Shown: positions 1-7,579 of the stretch, piece after piece
Layout of the letters: the number at the start of each line of letters is the position of its first letter
Position numbering within the stretch: the stretch's first letter is position 1
NCBI RefSeq assembly: GCF_003781945.1
Contig: NZ_RJJW01000004.1
Location: 90,824 to 154,823 of the forward strand
DNA: 64,000 nt
Direction of reading: 5' to 3'
Source of the DNA: Halorubrum sp. CSM-61
Lineage (GTDB): Archaea > Halobacteriota > Halobacteria > Halobacteriales > Haloferacaceae
Program-made: the position numbers and the translations under genes
The notes under the pieces: model-generated
What the model was told of the DNA's origin: nothing
Database searches by the model: none
The model's input: only the letters and a program-made list of their open reading frames with translations

Positions 1-249
1 AAGTCGTGCTCGTGCTGTGGTCGAAAGCGTGACGCGAACCGTGTTGAACGCGGGCTGTATGTGTGTGATGAGTGCGGGACGACGGCGAACGCGGATGTGA
101 ACGGTGCTGAGAACATTCGGCAGAAAGTATCTCCGAGTTCACCGAATCTCTCGGTGAATAGGAGTAACGGCTGGTTGGCACAGCCATCGACGTTCCTGTT
201 TGACACAGAAACTGGCGCGTTCGCGCCTCAAGAACAGGTAACGTCGTAA
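1..249 (+). CDS. tnpB: TnpB (IS200/IS605-type) C-terminal end, partial
   Basis: The reading frame is open from base 1, so the gene starts upstream of the window and only the last 82 residues are seen. They contain the zinc ribbon of the TnpB/OrfB family: a CxCC knuckle at residues 3-6 and CDECG near residue 25, followed by ADVNGAENI, the usual context of the last catalytic acidic residue of the RuvC-like nuclease. TnpB is an RNA-guided nuclease that helps IS200/IS605 elements persist. The tail after the zinc ribbon is low-complexity and ends just before the element's right-end hairpin. No TnpA is visible, so this is either an IS1341-type (tnpB-only) element or tnpA lies upstream. Confidence 0.88.
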   Translation, partial: KSCSCCGRKRDANRVERGLYVCDECGTTANADVNGAENIRQKVSPSSPNLSVNRSNGWLAQPSTFLFDTETGAFAPQEQVTS

Positions 250-319
250 ACCACAATATCCCAACCCAGCGGTGCAGCGCCGTGGGAATCCTCGCGCTTC
301 AGCGCGGGGAGGATGTCAA
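250..319 (+). mobile_element. Right end of the TnpB element with subterminal hairpin
   Basis: Between the tnpB stop codon and the antiporter remnant lies an 8-bp hairpin: CCTCGCGC (290-297), loop TTCA, GCGCGGGG (302-309), followed by AGGATGTCAA. Haloarchaeal IS200/IS605 and IS1341 elements typically end in such a hairpin shortly before the cut site. The homologous antiporter sequence resumes at about 316-320, which places the element boundary there. The same region is expected to form the 3' scaffold of the TnpB guide RNA (omega RNA), with the guide taken from the flanking antiporter DNA. That last point is inferred from the family. Confidence 0.65.
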
Positions 320-1353
320 AGAGCATCCCGTTTAACATGTACTGCCTGCTCGCGGTCGTGATGGTCGGGATCATCGTGCTCTCCCGGCGCGACTTCGGCG
401 AGATGCTCGACGCCGAGCACCGCTCGGCGACGGAGGGGAAGCTCCTGCGGGACGGGGCGATCCCGATGCAGAGCGCCGAAGACAGCCTCGGGGAGGTGCT
501 CACCGACTCGCCGAAGCTCCGGTACTTCGCCGTTCCCACCCTCTCGATGGTGGCGGTCGTGGTCGGCGGCGCGGCCTATACGGGACTCGAGGCCTCGGAT
601 CCCGGCGCGTCGGCGTTCGACATCGCCGGTAACGCAGCGTTCGTCGACGCGCTCCTGTGGGGAGCGTTCGCGCTGGTCGCCGTCGCGCTCGTCATGGGCG
701 TCGGGAGCGGTCTCGCCAGCCTCGACGAGGCGATGGACACCGTGATCGACGGCTTCGGAATGGTGCTGACCGCGCTCACGATCCTCGTGATGGCGTGGAC
801 GATCGGCTCCGTCACCACCGCGCTCGGCACGGGTATCTACGTCACGAACGTCGCGGAGACCTTCGTGTCGCCGACGCTGCTCCCGGTCGTCGTGCTGGCG
901 GCGTCCGCGCTCATCGCGTTCTCGACGGGCACCTCCTGGGGGACGATGGCAATCGTCACGCCGATCGCGGTCCCGCTGGCGTGGAGCGTCGGCGGGGGGA
1001 CGCCGGCGCTGCTCCCCGTCGCGATCGGGACCGTGTTCAGCGGCGCCATCTTCGGGGACCACTGCTCGCCCATCTCCGACACGACGATCCTCTCGTCGAC
1101 GTTCACCGGCGCCGACCACATCGATCACGTCCGCACCCAGATGTACTACGCCACGACGGTGCTGGTCGTCGCCGCCCTGCTGTTGACGGTGTGGGGCGCC
1201 ACCCGGATCACGCCGCTGGTGCTTCTCCCGATCGGCGTGGCGACGCTCGGCGGTCTGGTGTACGCGCTCTCGGAGTTCGACGCGAACCGGAAGGGCGTGG
1301 CGGCGACCCGCACGGTTCGAGCCGGAAAACGGTCGGTCAGCGGCGACGACTGA
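320..1353 (+). pseudogene. nhaC: NhaC-family Na+/H+ antiporter, 5' part removed by TnpB element
   Basis: About 345 residues of an NhaC-type antiporter remain. Two hallmark segments are clear: STGTSWGTMAIVTP (about residue 212) and FGDHCSPISDTTILSS (about residue 251), within a run of hydrophobic segments. Family members are about 450-550 residues, so the first helices are missing. The open frame can start at an ATG (313-315) that belongs to the transposon end, not to the antiporter. The encoded product would lack the N-terminal helices of the transport domain and is probably inactive. A complete 5' half may lie beyond the left edge of the window, on the far side of the element. Confidence 0.85.
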
Positions 1354-1423
1354 TCGTTCAAAAGACGTCGTGAATCGGTCGCAGCGACGGTCGGCTCGGC
1401 GCCGGTCCGTCTCGAACGCCCGT

Positions 1424-2134
1424 TCAGACCGCCGCGCCGAGGTCGTCGACGCCGCCGGCGCCGCCGATCCCACCCGCGTCGATCCGGTCGTTGACGCTCG
1501 CGAACGCGGAGCCGAACATCCGGAACACCGCGACCTGCCCGTAGAACTGGACGAAGGGAACGAGCAGGAGGCCGACGACCGTCGCCGCGAGCACCGCCGT
1601 GACGACCCACGTGATCACCGCCACGACGATGGGCATCAGCACGGCGACGAGGTACTCGGTGCTGAGAAGCGCCGGCTTCAGCAGGCCGACGTCGAAGGCG
1701 GCGCTCAGCTCCCCGCGGGCCGCGTACGCCGACAGCGCGGCCGGAACGGCGTAGTAGACGAGGAACAGCACCGGGACGAACGCCAGCGCCAACAGCACGC
1801 CGACGACGCCGATGAGCGCGCCCGCGTCGCCCCCGACCGCGCCGCTCGTACCGGCGACGACCGCGACGACGACGGCGTACAGGACCACCGGGATCACCGT
1901 GTACGCGATCGTGATGACCGTCCCGATAACGCCCTTCATCAGGAGGTCGCCCCAGTCGGTGAACTCCGGCGGCACGTCCTCGCCGCCGACCGTCTGTTCG
2001 AGCACCCGAACGAGGTACCCGACGATGACGAACGCCGGGAGGAGGAGCACCGAGAGGAATCCCAGTATCCCACCGATGATGATTCGACCGATCCAGTCGC
2101 CGCGAATCGGATACGAGAGTCCGTCTTCGAGCAT
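1424..2134 (-). CDS. DUF4013 family membrane protein
   Basis: A 236-residue polytopic membrane protein with about five or six hydrophobic segments. It matches the DUF4013 family of archaea: an N-terminal SYPIRG-D motif before the first helix, a GYLVRVLEQTVGG loop, a central glycine- and valine-rich helix pair, and a conserved C-terminal region (residues 150-215) with PFVQFYGQVAVFRMFG. The function of the family is unknown. It is transcribed away from the following gene, with a 117-bp intergenic region that must hold both promoters. Confidence 0.8.
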   Translation of the reverse strand: MLEDGLSYPIRGDWIGRIIIGGILGFLSVLLLPAFVIVGYLVRVLEQTVGGEDVPPEFTDWGDLLMKGVIGTVITIAYTVIPVVLYAVVVAVVAGTSGAVGGDAGALIGVVGVLLALAFVPVLFLVYYAVPAALSAYAARGELSAAFDVGLLKPALLSTEYLVAVLMPIVVAVITWVVTAVLAATVVGLLLVPFVQFYGQVAVFRMFGSAFASVNDRIDAGGIGGAGGVDDLGAAV

Positions 2135-2251
2135 GGATTACCTCACACGAATCTGATGTATAAACACTCCGGTAATTCACCAATTGTCGTATGTGGGCGG
2201 GATCGAGACCGGGGACGGGGGATACTTGCCGCCGGGCTTCCTCTTTCGACC

Positions 2252-3001
2252 ATGGACAAGCAGGCCGTCCGCGAAGCCGTCTGGGACGCCTTCGAGGAGC
2301 GCGGCGAAGCCCGGTTCCCGTTCCCGCCCCACGACCGGATCCCGAACTTCGCCGGCGCCGACGAGGCGGCGGATCGGCTGACCGACACCGACGCGTGGGA
2401 CGCGGCGGCGACGCTGAAGTGCAACCCGGACGCGCCGCAGCTCCCCGTTCGACGCGCCGCGCTCCGGGCCGGGAAGACGGTGTACGTCGCGCAGCCGCGG
2501 CTCCGCGATCCGGACCCGTTCCTCCGGCTCGACCCGGCCGAGATCGCTCCCGAAGAGATCGGCGACGCCACCACGGTCTCGGGCATCTCCGAGTACGGCG
2601 TTCCGACCGCGCCGGAGGACGTGTCTCGCGTCGACCTGATCGTCGCCGGCTCGGTGGGCGTCACGACCGACGGCGCCCGGATCGGGAAAGGGGAAGGGTA
2701 CAGCGACTTGGAGTGGGGGACGCTCCGGGAGCTCGATGCGGTCACTGATGCGACCACAGTCGCGACCACCGTCCACGAGCTGTCGGTCCTCGACGGCACC
2801 GAGTCGCCGATCGCGGATCCCGCCGAACTCCCGGCGCCCGACGCGCACGACGTGCCGCTGGATCTGGTTGTGACTCCGGAGCGAACGGTCCGCACCGAGA
2901 CGCCCCACGCGCGCCCCGAGGGGATCGACTGGGACGCGCTCGACGACGAGCGACTGGACGCGATTCCGGTGTTGGCCGAGCGCGCGCCGGGAAGGACGTG
3001 A
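2252..3001 (+). CDS. 5-formyltetrahydrofolate cyclo-ligase family protein
   Basis: 249 residues. The frame is open far upstream, but the ATG at 2252 gives MDKQAVREAVWDAFEERG, the typical haloarchaeal start. The protein carries the family features: a helical N-terminus, KCNPDAPQLPVRRAALRAGKTV (shortened ligase core, about residues 50-75), and IGKGEGYSDLEWGTLRE (about 148-165), the glycine-rich loop that binds nucleotide or substrate. Canonical enzymes convert 5-formyl-THF to 5,10-methenyl-THF with ATP. This archaeal branch (MTHFSD-like) is divergent, so the exact substrate, folate or another pterin, is uncertain. Confidence 0.8.
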   Translation: MDKQAVREAVWDAFEERGEARFPFPPHDRIPNFAGADEAADRLTDTDAWDAAATLKCNPDAPQLPVRRAALRAGKTVYVAQPRLRDPDPFLRLDPAEIAPEEIGDATTVSGISEYGVPTAPEDVSRVDLIVAGSVGVTTDGARIGKGEGYSDLEWGTLRELDAVTDATTVATTVHELSVLDGTESPIADPAELPAPDAHDVPLDLVVTPERTVRTETPHARPEGIDWDALDDERLDAIPVLAERAPGRT

Positions 3002-3094
3002 GGAGCGACGCGGAGATGAGAGACGGGTTGGAAGGTGTGAGAGACGAGGTGGAGGGAGTGAGGGCGAGTGGCGTTCGACCGATCGATACCGTCC

Positions 3095-3316
3095 TCAGTC
3101 CGCCCGCGGCGCCGGGGCCGACCGCTCCGTCCGGTGGTCGGCGACGTGACCGCACTCCGGGCACACGATGGTGCGCTCGTCGCCGTCGCTGACGACGAGC
3201 CACCCCTCGGAGACGGGGCTCTCGAAGTTGCACTCCGCACAGAAGAGAACGGACTTCCCGCGGAGGGGCCGGGAACTGCTGGCGTCTGACTGGGAACTGC
3301 TGGCGTCTGCGTTCAT
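3095..3316 (-). CDS. Small CPxCG-type zinc finger protein
   Basis: A 73-residue protein with two metal-binding knuckles: CAEC at about residue 26 and CPECG at about residue 52, separated by a beta-rich segment. Single zinc ribbons of this kind are abundant in haloarchaea, where several have regulatory roles. This one has a serine-rich N-terminus and an acidic middle. A TATA-like TTATAG lies on the minus strand about 25-30 nt upstream of the ATG (around 3340-3345), consistent with a leaderless transcript. Its specific partner is unknown. Confidence 0.7.
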   Translation of the reverse strand: MNADASSSQSDASSSRPLRGKSVLFCAECNFESPVSEGWLVVSDGDERTIVCPECGHVADHRTERSAPAPRAD

Positions 3317-3565
3317 ACATACTCTCAGTATCCGGAGCTATAAGGGTCTTTTTCGACCTGATCGATCGGTATGGTCCGCGTTCACACGCGAATACCGTTT
3401 AGAAATGCGCACAAAACAGATCAGACGTTTCAGAATATCGAATCTACCTGATCGCAACCGGTCTCGATCGCTCCGGTTTCGGACGGAGAGACGGAAGCCG
3501 CCGGGTGAAGGACGGAAGACGGGGGTCTCGAGCGGCAGACGAGAACCGAGAACCGAACGACGGGG

Positions 3566-4660
3566 CTACCGCGCAAGTGGCATGTTGTAGCTCGTCTCCT
3601 CCGCCATCACGAGCTCCCACGTCGCCTCGCACTCGCAGGACACCTGCTCGAAGACGCTCGGGTCCTGCCGCTTGTCGAAGTCCTTGATCGCGGTCTGGAC
3701 GCGGTCGTCGCACTCGCCGCAGTTGTGCGCGCCGCGGTCGGAACCGTGCCCGACCGGGTCGGAGACGACGATGGCGTCGACGTCGGCGGTCTCCTCGAGG
3801 ATGTGCGCGACCGACCAGAGCCACGGCGGGCGGTACCCCCCCTCGAAGAACAGCTCGTCGACCATCGTGTAGCGCTGGACGTTCGTCGGGTTCATCGAGA
3901 CGGTGTGGCATCCGTCCACGTCGGCGCAGCGCCGGATGGAGTCGATCATGTCGGCGGCGGCCTCCGGCTCCGCGAGGAAGGGCGGCTTCATCAGGAGGTA
4001 CGCCTTGATCCCCACGTCGGCGTCGAACTCCTCGTCGGCCGCGGCCGCCTCCGCACAGGCGTCCTCGAAGTCGGCGAAGTCGAAGTACTTGTTCACGCAG
4101 TCGTGGCGGACGCGGTCGGTCGCGGTCTCTAACCCGACCGCCACGTCGGTCGCGATGCCGTGGTCCGCGAAGTCGCCGATCTTCTCCCGGCTCACGAAGT
4201 CCGGCAGCGACTCGACGACGATCCGGTCGCGGTCAGCGAACGTCTCGGCGATGGCCCGCCGGGTCTCCGCGGGGACCTCGCGCTCGTCGAGGAAGGATCC
4301 GGAGGTGTAGATCTTGATCAGCTCGGCGGGGGCGTCCGCCTCCTCGCGCTCGTGGTCGAGGCACACCTCGATCTGGTTCATCAAGGCCTCGTGCCTCACG
4401 CTGCCGCCCTCCACTGATTCCGCGACGTAGCCGCACATGGTGCAGCCGCCGGCGCGGGCCCAGCGGCACCCGCCGGTGTTCAGGATGATCGTGAGGGAGT
4501 TCACGACCCCGTCGGGCGTGTTGTCCTCGTCGATCCACACGCGGGTGGGCTGGGTCGGGTCGTACGTCTCCGAGCGCTCGGCGCGGATGTCGCGCATCAC
4601 GGCGTTGTGCGCGTCCATCCCGCGCCCCTGCTCGTACGCGTCGGGGCTCGGCTTACTCAT
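3566..4660 (-). CDS. raSEA: Archaeosine biosynthesis radical SAM protein RaSEA
   Basis: 364 residues with a radical-SAM core: NTGGCRWARAGGCTMCGY at about residues 62-79 supplies the cysteines for the [4Fe-4S] cluster (C-x7-C-x2-C spacing). It is followed by the conserved KIYTSGSFLDE strand (about 115) and the C-terminal SVSMNPTNVQ-like region (SMNPTNVQRY, about 265). Near the end is a further CGEC...CEC motif (residues 320-350). RaSEA works with ArcS to convert preQ0-lysine at tRNA position 15 to archaeosine, and was earlier annotated as Elp3-like. The start codon and length agree with haloarchaeal orthologues. Confidence 0.9.
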   Translation of the reverse strand: MSKPSPDAYEQGRGMDAHNAVMRDIRAERSETYDPTQPTRVWIDEDNTPDGVVNSLTIILNTGGCRWARAGGCTMCGYVAESVEGGSVRHEALMNQIEVCLDHEREEADAPAELIKIYTSGSFLDEREVPAETRRAIAETFADRDRIVVESLPDFVSREKIGDFADHGIATDVAVGLETATDRVRHDCVNKYFDFADFEDACAEAAAADEEFDADVGIKAYLLMKPPFLAEPEAAADMIDSIRRCADVDGCHTVSMNPTNVQRYTMVDELFFEGGYRPPWLWSVAHILEETADVDAIVVSDPVGHGSDRGAHNCGECDDRVQTAIKDFDKRQDPSVFEQVSCECEATWELVMAEETSYNMPLAR

Positions 4661-4696
4661 TACCGGAGGAAGCGGGCGAGCGCGTAAAGCCGTGTC

Positions 4697-4760
4697 GTCA
4701 TCGCGGACCCCGACTCCCTATCGCGGATCCCGAGTCGTCATCGCGGACCCCCGATCCGGG
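4697..4760. repeat. Short imperfect direct repeats of TCATCGCGGACCCC
   Basis: The intergenic region contains three or four imperfect copies of a 15-20 bp unit of the type (TCGT)CATCGCGGA(C/T)CCCGA. It lies between the RaSEA start and the nucleotidase promoter. It looks like a small tandem expansion; no protein-binding role can be assigned. Confidence 0.5.
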
Positions 4761-4823
4761 CGCCGGCCGCGCCGCGAGCGACTTCTCGGAAATGACCCGA
4801 CGGCGGGGGAGCGCTCGTGAGAC

Positions 4824-4868
4824 CTATATTACAACCTATAGAAAGATTTTATAACTGTCACTAGGAGG
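4824..4868 (+). promoter_or_regulatory. TATA box and Shine-Dalgarno of the exported nucleotidase
   Basis: CTATATTA at 4824-4831 would start transcription near 4853. AGGAGG at 4863-4868 lies 9 nt before the ATG at 4878. A strong SD is notable because many genes in this window look leaderless. A second AT-rich run, TTTTATAA (4847-4854), could be an alternative TATA box. Confidence 0.55.
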
Positions 4869-4877
4869 AACACAACG

Positions 4878-6815
4878 ATGTCACGGGACCGAAACTACGG
4901 ACGGCGTGACGTGCTTCGCGCGGGTGGAATCGCTCTCGGCGGATCGCTCCTCTCCGGGTCGGCGGTGGGCGCCGACGGCGACGGGTCGACGACGCTGACG
5001 GTGCTGTCGTACAACGACGTGCAGACGGCGGCCGCGGAGGACGGGAACTTCCCGCGGCTGGTGACGCTCATCGAGGAGCAGCGGGCGGCCGCGGACGGGC
5101 CGGTCGTCGTGGTCGGGGGCGGCGACCAGGTGGGGCCGCACGCGCTCGGCGCCGTCTCGCAGTGGCGGGCGCCGGTCGAGGTGCTCAACGGCGTCGAGCC
5201 GGACGCCGACGTGATCGGAAACCACGAGTTCGACTACGGCCTCGACGGCGTCTCGGGCGTCACCGGCGACTCCGGGTTCCCGTGGCTGGCCACGAACCTC
5301 GTGGACAGCGACACCGGCGAGGCGTTCGACGGGACGGAGTCTTCCAAAATCGTCGAGCGAGGCGGCGTCAGCGTCGGCATCATCGGTCTGATCGACGAGG
5401 GGGCCACGTACGGTAAGACGAACATCGACTTCGAGGATCGCGGGCTCACCGTCGAGGACTTCACCGAGACGGGTCCGGCCGAGGCGAAGCGGCTCAGAGA
5501 GGAGGAGGACGTGGACGTCGTCGTCGCGCTCGCGCACACGGGCGTCCCGGACGCCGAGGCGCTCGCCGAGGCCGACGGGGACGACGACATCGACGTGGTC
5601 GTCGTCGGCGACGACGAGCTCGTGTATCCGCCCGCCGAGACGAGCGGGACGGTCGTCACCGAAGCCCAGGCCCGGGCGAACTATCTCGGAAAGATCGAAC
5701 TGACGGTCGAGGACGGCGCGGTCACCTCGTGGGACGGCGAGCTGATCGAGGTCACGGACGACGTGGAGAAGGACCCAGACGCCTCTCAGATCATCAACGA
5801 CTACCGCGCGGAGGCGAAGCTCGACACGGTCGTCGCGGAGACGGAAACGCCGCTCGACGCCACGTTCTCGTCGAACTACCACCGCGAGACCAACTACGGC
5901 AACCTGCTCACCGACGCGATGCGCGAGCGCGTCGACGCGGACGTCGCGATCACGAACGCCGGCGGGATCCGGTCGGACTCGGTGTACGGCCCCGGTGAGA
6001 TCACCGGCGGGGACGTGTTCAACACCCTCCCGTTCGCCAACACGCTCCGCAAGCTGGAGCTCACGGGCGAGGAGCTCGTGGCGGCGCTGGAGAGCCAGAT
6101 CGTCACGCTGGAGAGCGAGACCGGTCGGGAGTTCGGCGAGGAGGTCTCCCAACAGGTCAGCGGCGTGCGCTTCGAGTGGGTCCCCCACGACGACGCGGAC
6201 CAGCTGGTTCGCGACGTGCGCGTCGGCGGCGAGCCGCTCGACCCCGACGGGACCTACGAGGTGGCCGTCAACAGCTTCATCGCCGAGGGCGGGAGCGGCT
6301 TCCCGCTCGAGGGCAAGCCCGTGCTCGCGGAGACGGGCGAGCTGCTCGCGACGACGGTCATCGAGTACCTCGACGAGCGGGACGTCGTCGCGCCCGTCGT
6401 CGAGGGGCGGATGCAGCGGGTCGACCGCGACCTGTCCGACGCGTCGATTACGGTCGACGGGCGCGGGAAGGCGGTCGCCCGGTTCGACGCCCCCGACGAC
6501 GTCGAGTCGGTCGCCGAGGACACCGTTTCCGTGTGGTCGCCCGACGGCGACGAGCTCGCGGCCGAGAAGGCCGTCTTCGACGAGGAGGACCGGACGCTGG
6601 TCGTCCGCGTCGACGACGGCGCCCTCGCGGAGCTGCTGGGGGACGCCGACGACGGGGACGAGGTCCCGCTCGAGCTCTACGCGGAGTACGAGTCGAGCGA
6701 GTTCGACCACCCGTACTTCGAGCGCTCGCGGCTGAACGCCGCCGTCCGGGCCGTCATCGAGAAGCGGGGGCGCGGTCGCGGCCGCGGCCGGGGGAACAAC
6801 CTCGCGGCGCGCTGA
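4878..6815 (+). CDS. Tat-exported 5'-nucleotidase / metallophosphatase (UshA-like)
   Basis: 645 residues. A twin-arginine leader (GRRDVLRAGGIALGG, residues 9-23) ends near AVGADG, so the enzyme is exported folded. The metallophosphatase domain (about 35-290) has VVVGGGDQVGPHALG (metal site) and VIGNHEFDYG (about 115). The 5'-nucleotidase C-terminal domain (about 310-480) has NYGNLLTDAMR, ITNAGGIRSD and NTLPFANTL, the usual nucleoside-binding loops. The first motif reads SYNDVQT, where most relatives have a His after NDxH, so one metal ligand may differ. The acidic C-terminal 130 residues end in an RGRGRGRG tail. Likely role: phosphate or nucleoside scavenging outside the cell. Confidence 0.85.
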   Translation: MSRDRNYGRRDVLRAGGIALGGSLLSGSAVGADGDGSTTLTVLSYNDVQTAAAEDGNFPRLVTLIEEQRAAADGPVVVVGGGDQVGPHALGAVSQWRAPVEVLNGVEPDADVIGNHEFDYGLDGVSGVTGDSGFPWLATNLVDSDTGEAFDGTESSKIVERGGVSVGIIGLIDEGATYGKTNIDFEDRGLTVEDFTETGPAEAKRLREEEDVDVVVALAHTGVPDAEALAEADGDDDIDVVVVGDDELVYPPAETSGTVVTEAQARANYLGKIELTVEDGAVTSWDGELIEVTDDVEKDPDASQIINDYRAEAKLDTVVAETETPLDATFSSNYHRETNYGNLLTDAMRERVDADVAITNAGGIRSDSVYGPGEITGGDVFNTLPFANTLRKLELTGEELVAALESQIVTLESETGREFGEEVSQQVSGVRFEWVPHDDADQLVRDVRVGGEPLDPDGTYEVAVNSFIAEGGSGFPLEGKPVLAETGELLATTVIEYLDERDVVAPVVEGRMQRVDRDLSDASITVDGRGKAVARFDAPDDVESVAEDTVSVWSPDGDELAAEKAVFDEEDRTLVVRVDDGALAELLGDADDGDEVPLELYAEYESSEFDHPYFERSRLNAAVRAVIEKRGRGRGRGRGNNLAAR

Positions 6816-6833
6816 CGGGGGTCGGCGTCGCTG

Positions 6834-7367
6834 TCACCGCCGCCGGGCCGCGGCGGCCGAGCCGATCGCGTCGGCCGCGGCGAGCCCGACGAGACCGAGG
6901 CCCGCCCCGATCGCGTTGACGGCGGCGTCGCGCCACGCGAACGACCGCCAGGGGATCGGCGCCTGCACGAGTTCGATCCCGAACCCGAACGCGACCGCCG
7001 CGCCGGCGGCGATGAGGAGCCCGCGCCGCCCCCGACCGATCGCGCGGCTCGCGAGGATCGTCAGGACCGCGTAGCCGACGAGGTGAAAGGGGTCGGTGAG
7101 GCCGATATCGAGCGGGAGGGCGCCGCTCGCGTCGCCTCCGGTCTCTGCCCCGCCGGGGGCGACCCACGACACCGGGACCACCGACGCGCCGAGGACCGCC
7201 AGCGCGAACGCGACGGCGCCGAACCGCCGGTCGGTTCGCTTCTCGCGATCGGCGGGGCCGCTGTCGTCGTTGTCGTCGTCGCCGTCGGTGCCGTTCACGG
7301 ACCCTCGTTCTCCGGGCGCGAAGTTAGCGGTCACGGAGCGGTCCTGTGCACGGCGTGCTCCCTCCAC
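6834..7367 (-). CDS. VanZ-like family membrane protein
   Basis: 177 residues from the ATG; a GTG at 7296-7298 (codon 24) would remove a doubtful N-terminal stretch and is a plausible alternative start. After an acidic cytoplasmic segment come about four membrane helices. The VanZ signature is present: LTDPFHLVGYAVL (about residue 92) and IELVQAPIPWRSFAWRDAAVNAIGAG in parts around 130-155. VanZ-like proteins are small membrane proteins of uncertain function. It converges on the nucleotidase gene, whose stop codon lies 18 bp from this one. Confidence 0.75.
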   Translation of the reverse strand: MEGARRAQDRSVTANFAPGERGSVNGTDGDDDNDDSGPADREKRTDRRFGAVAFALAVLGASVVPVSWVAPGGAETGGDASGALPLDIGLTDPFHLVGYAVLTILASRAIGRGRRGLLIAAGAAVAFGFGIELVQAPIPWRSFAWRDAAVNAIGAGLGLVGLAAADAIGSAAAARRR

Positions 7368-7579
7368 GGCCGGCCCGCGCCGCCCGCGCCGAAACCGCTC
7401 GGCAGTACGGCCGCCGCAGCCGGTGTGCGAACGACACGCAACTGCGCTTCTGTCGGTGGTTTTCGGCGCGTTTCTCCGTTTTACCAGTTATATATCACGG
7501 TGCCGGCAGTCGACCGCCGACGTAACCGTTTGTCGTTTCGCTGGGAGGTGAACAACTAACCCGTTACAGTCCTTCTATA

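Noticed and set aside
4881-6710. A 609-codon minus-strand frame opposite the nucleotidase
   Set aside because: Antisense shadow of a clear Tat-exported enzyme; low-complexity composition.
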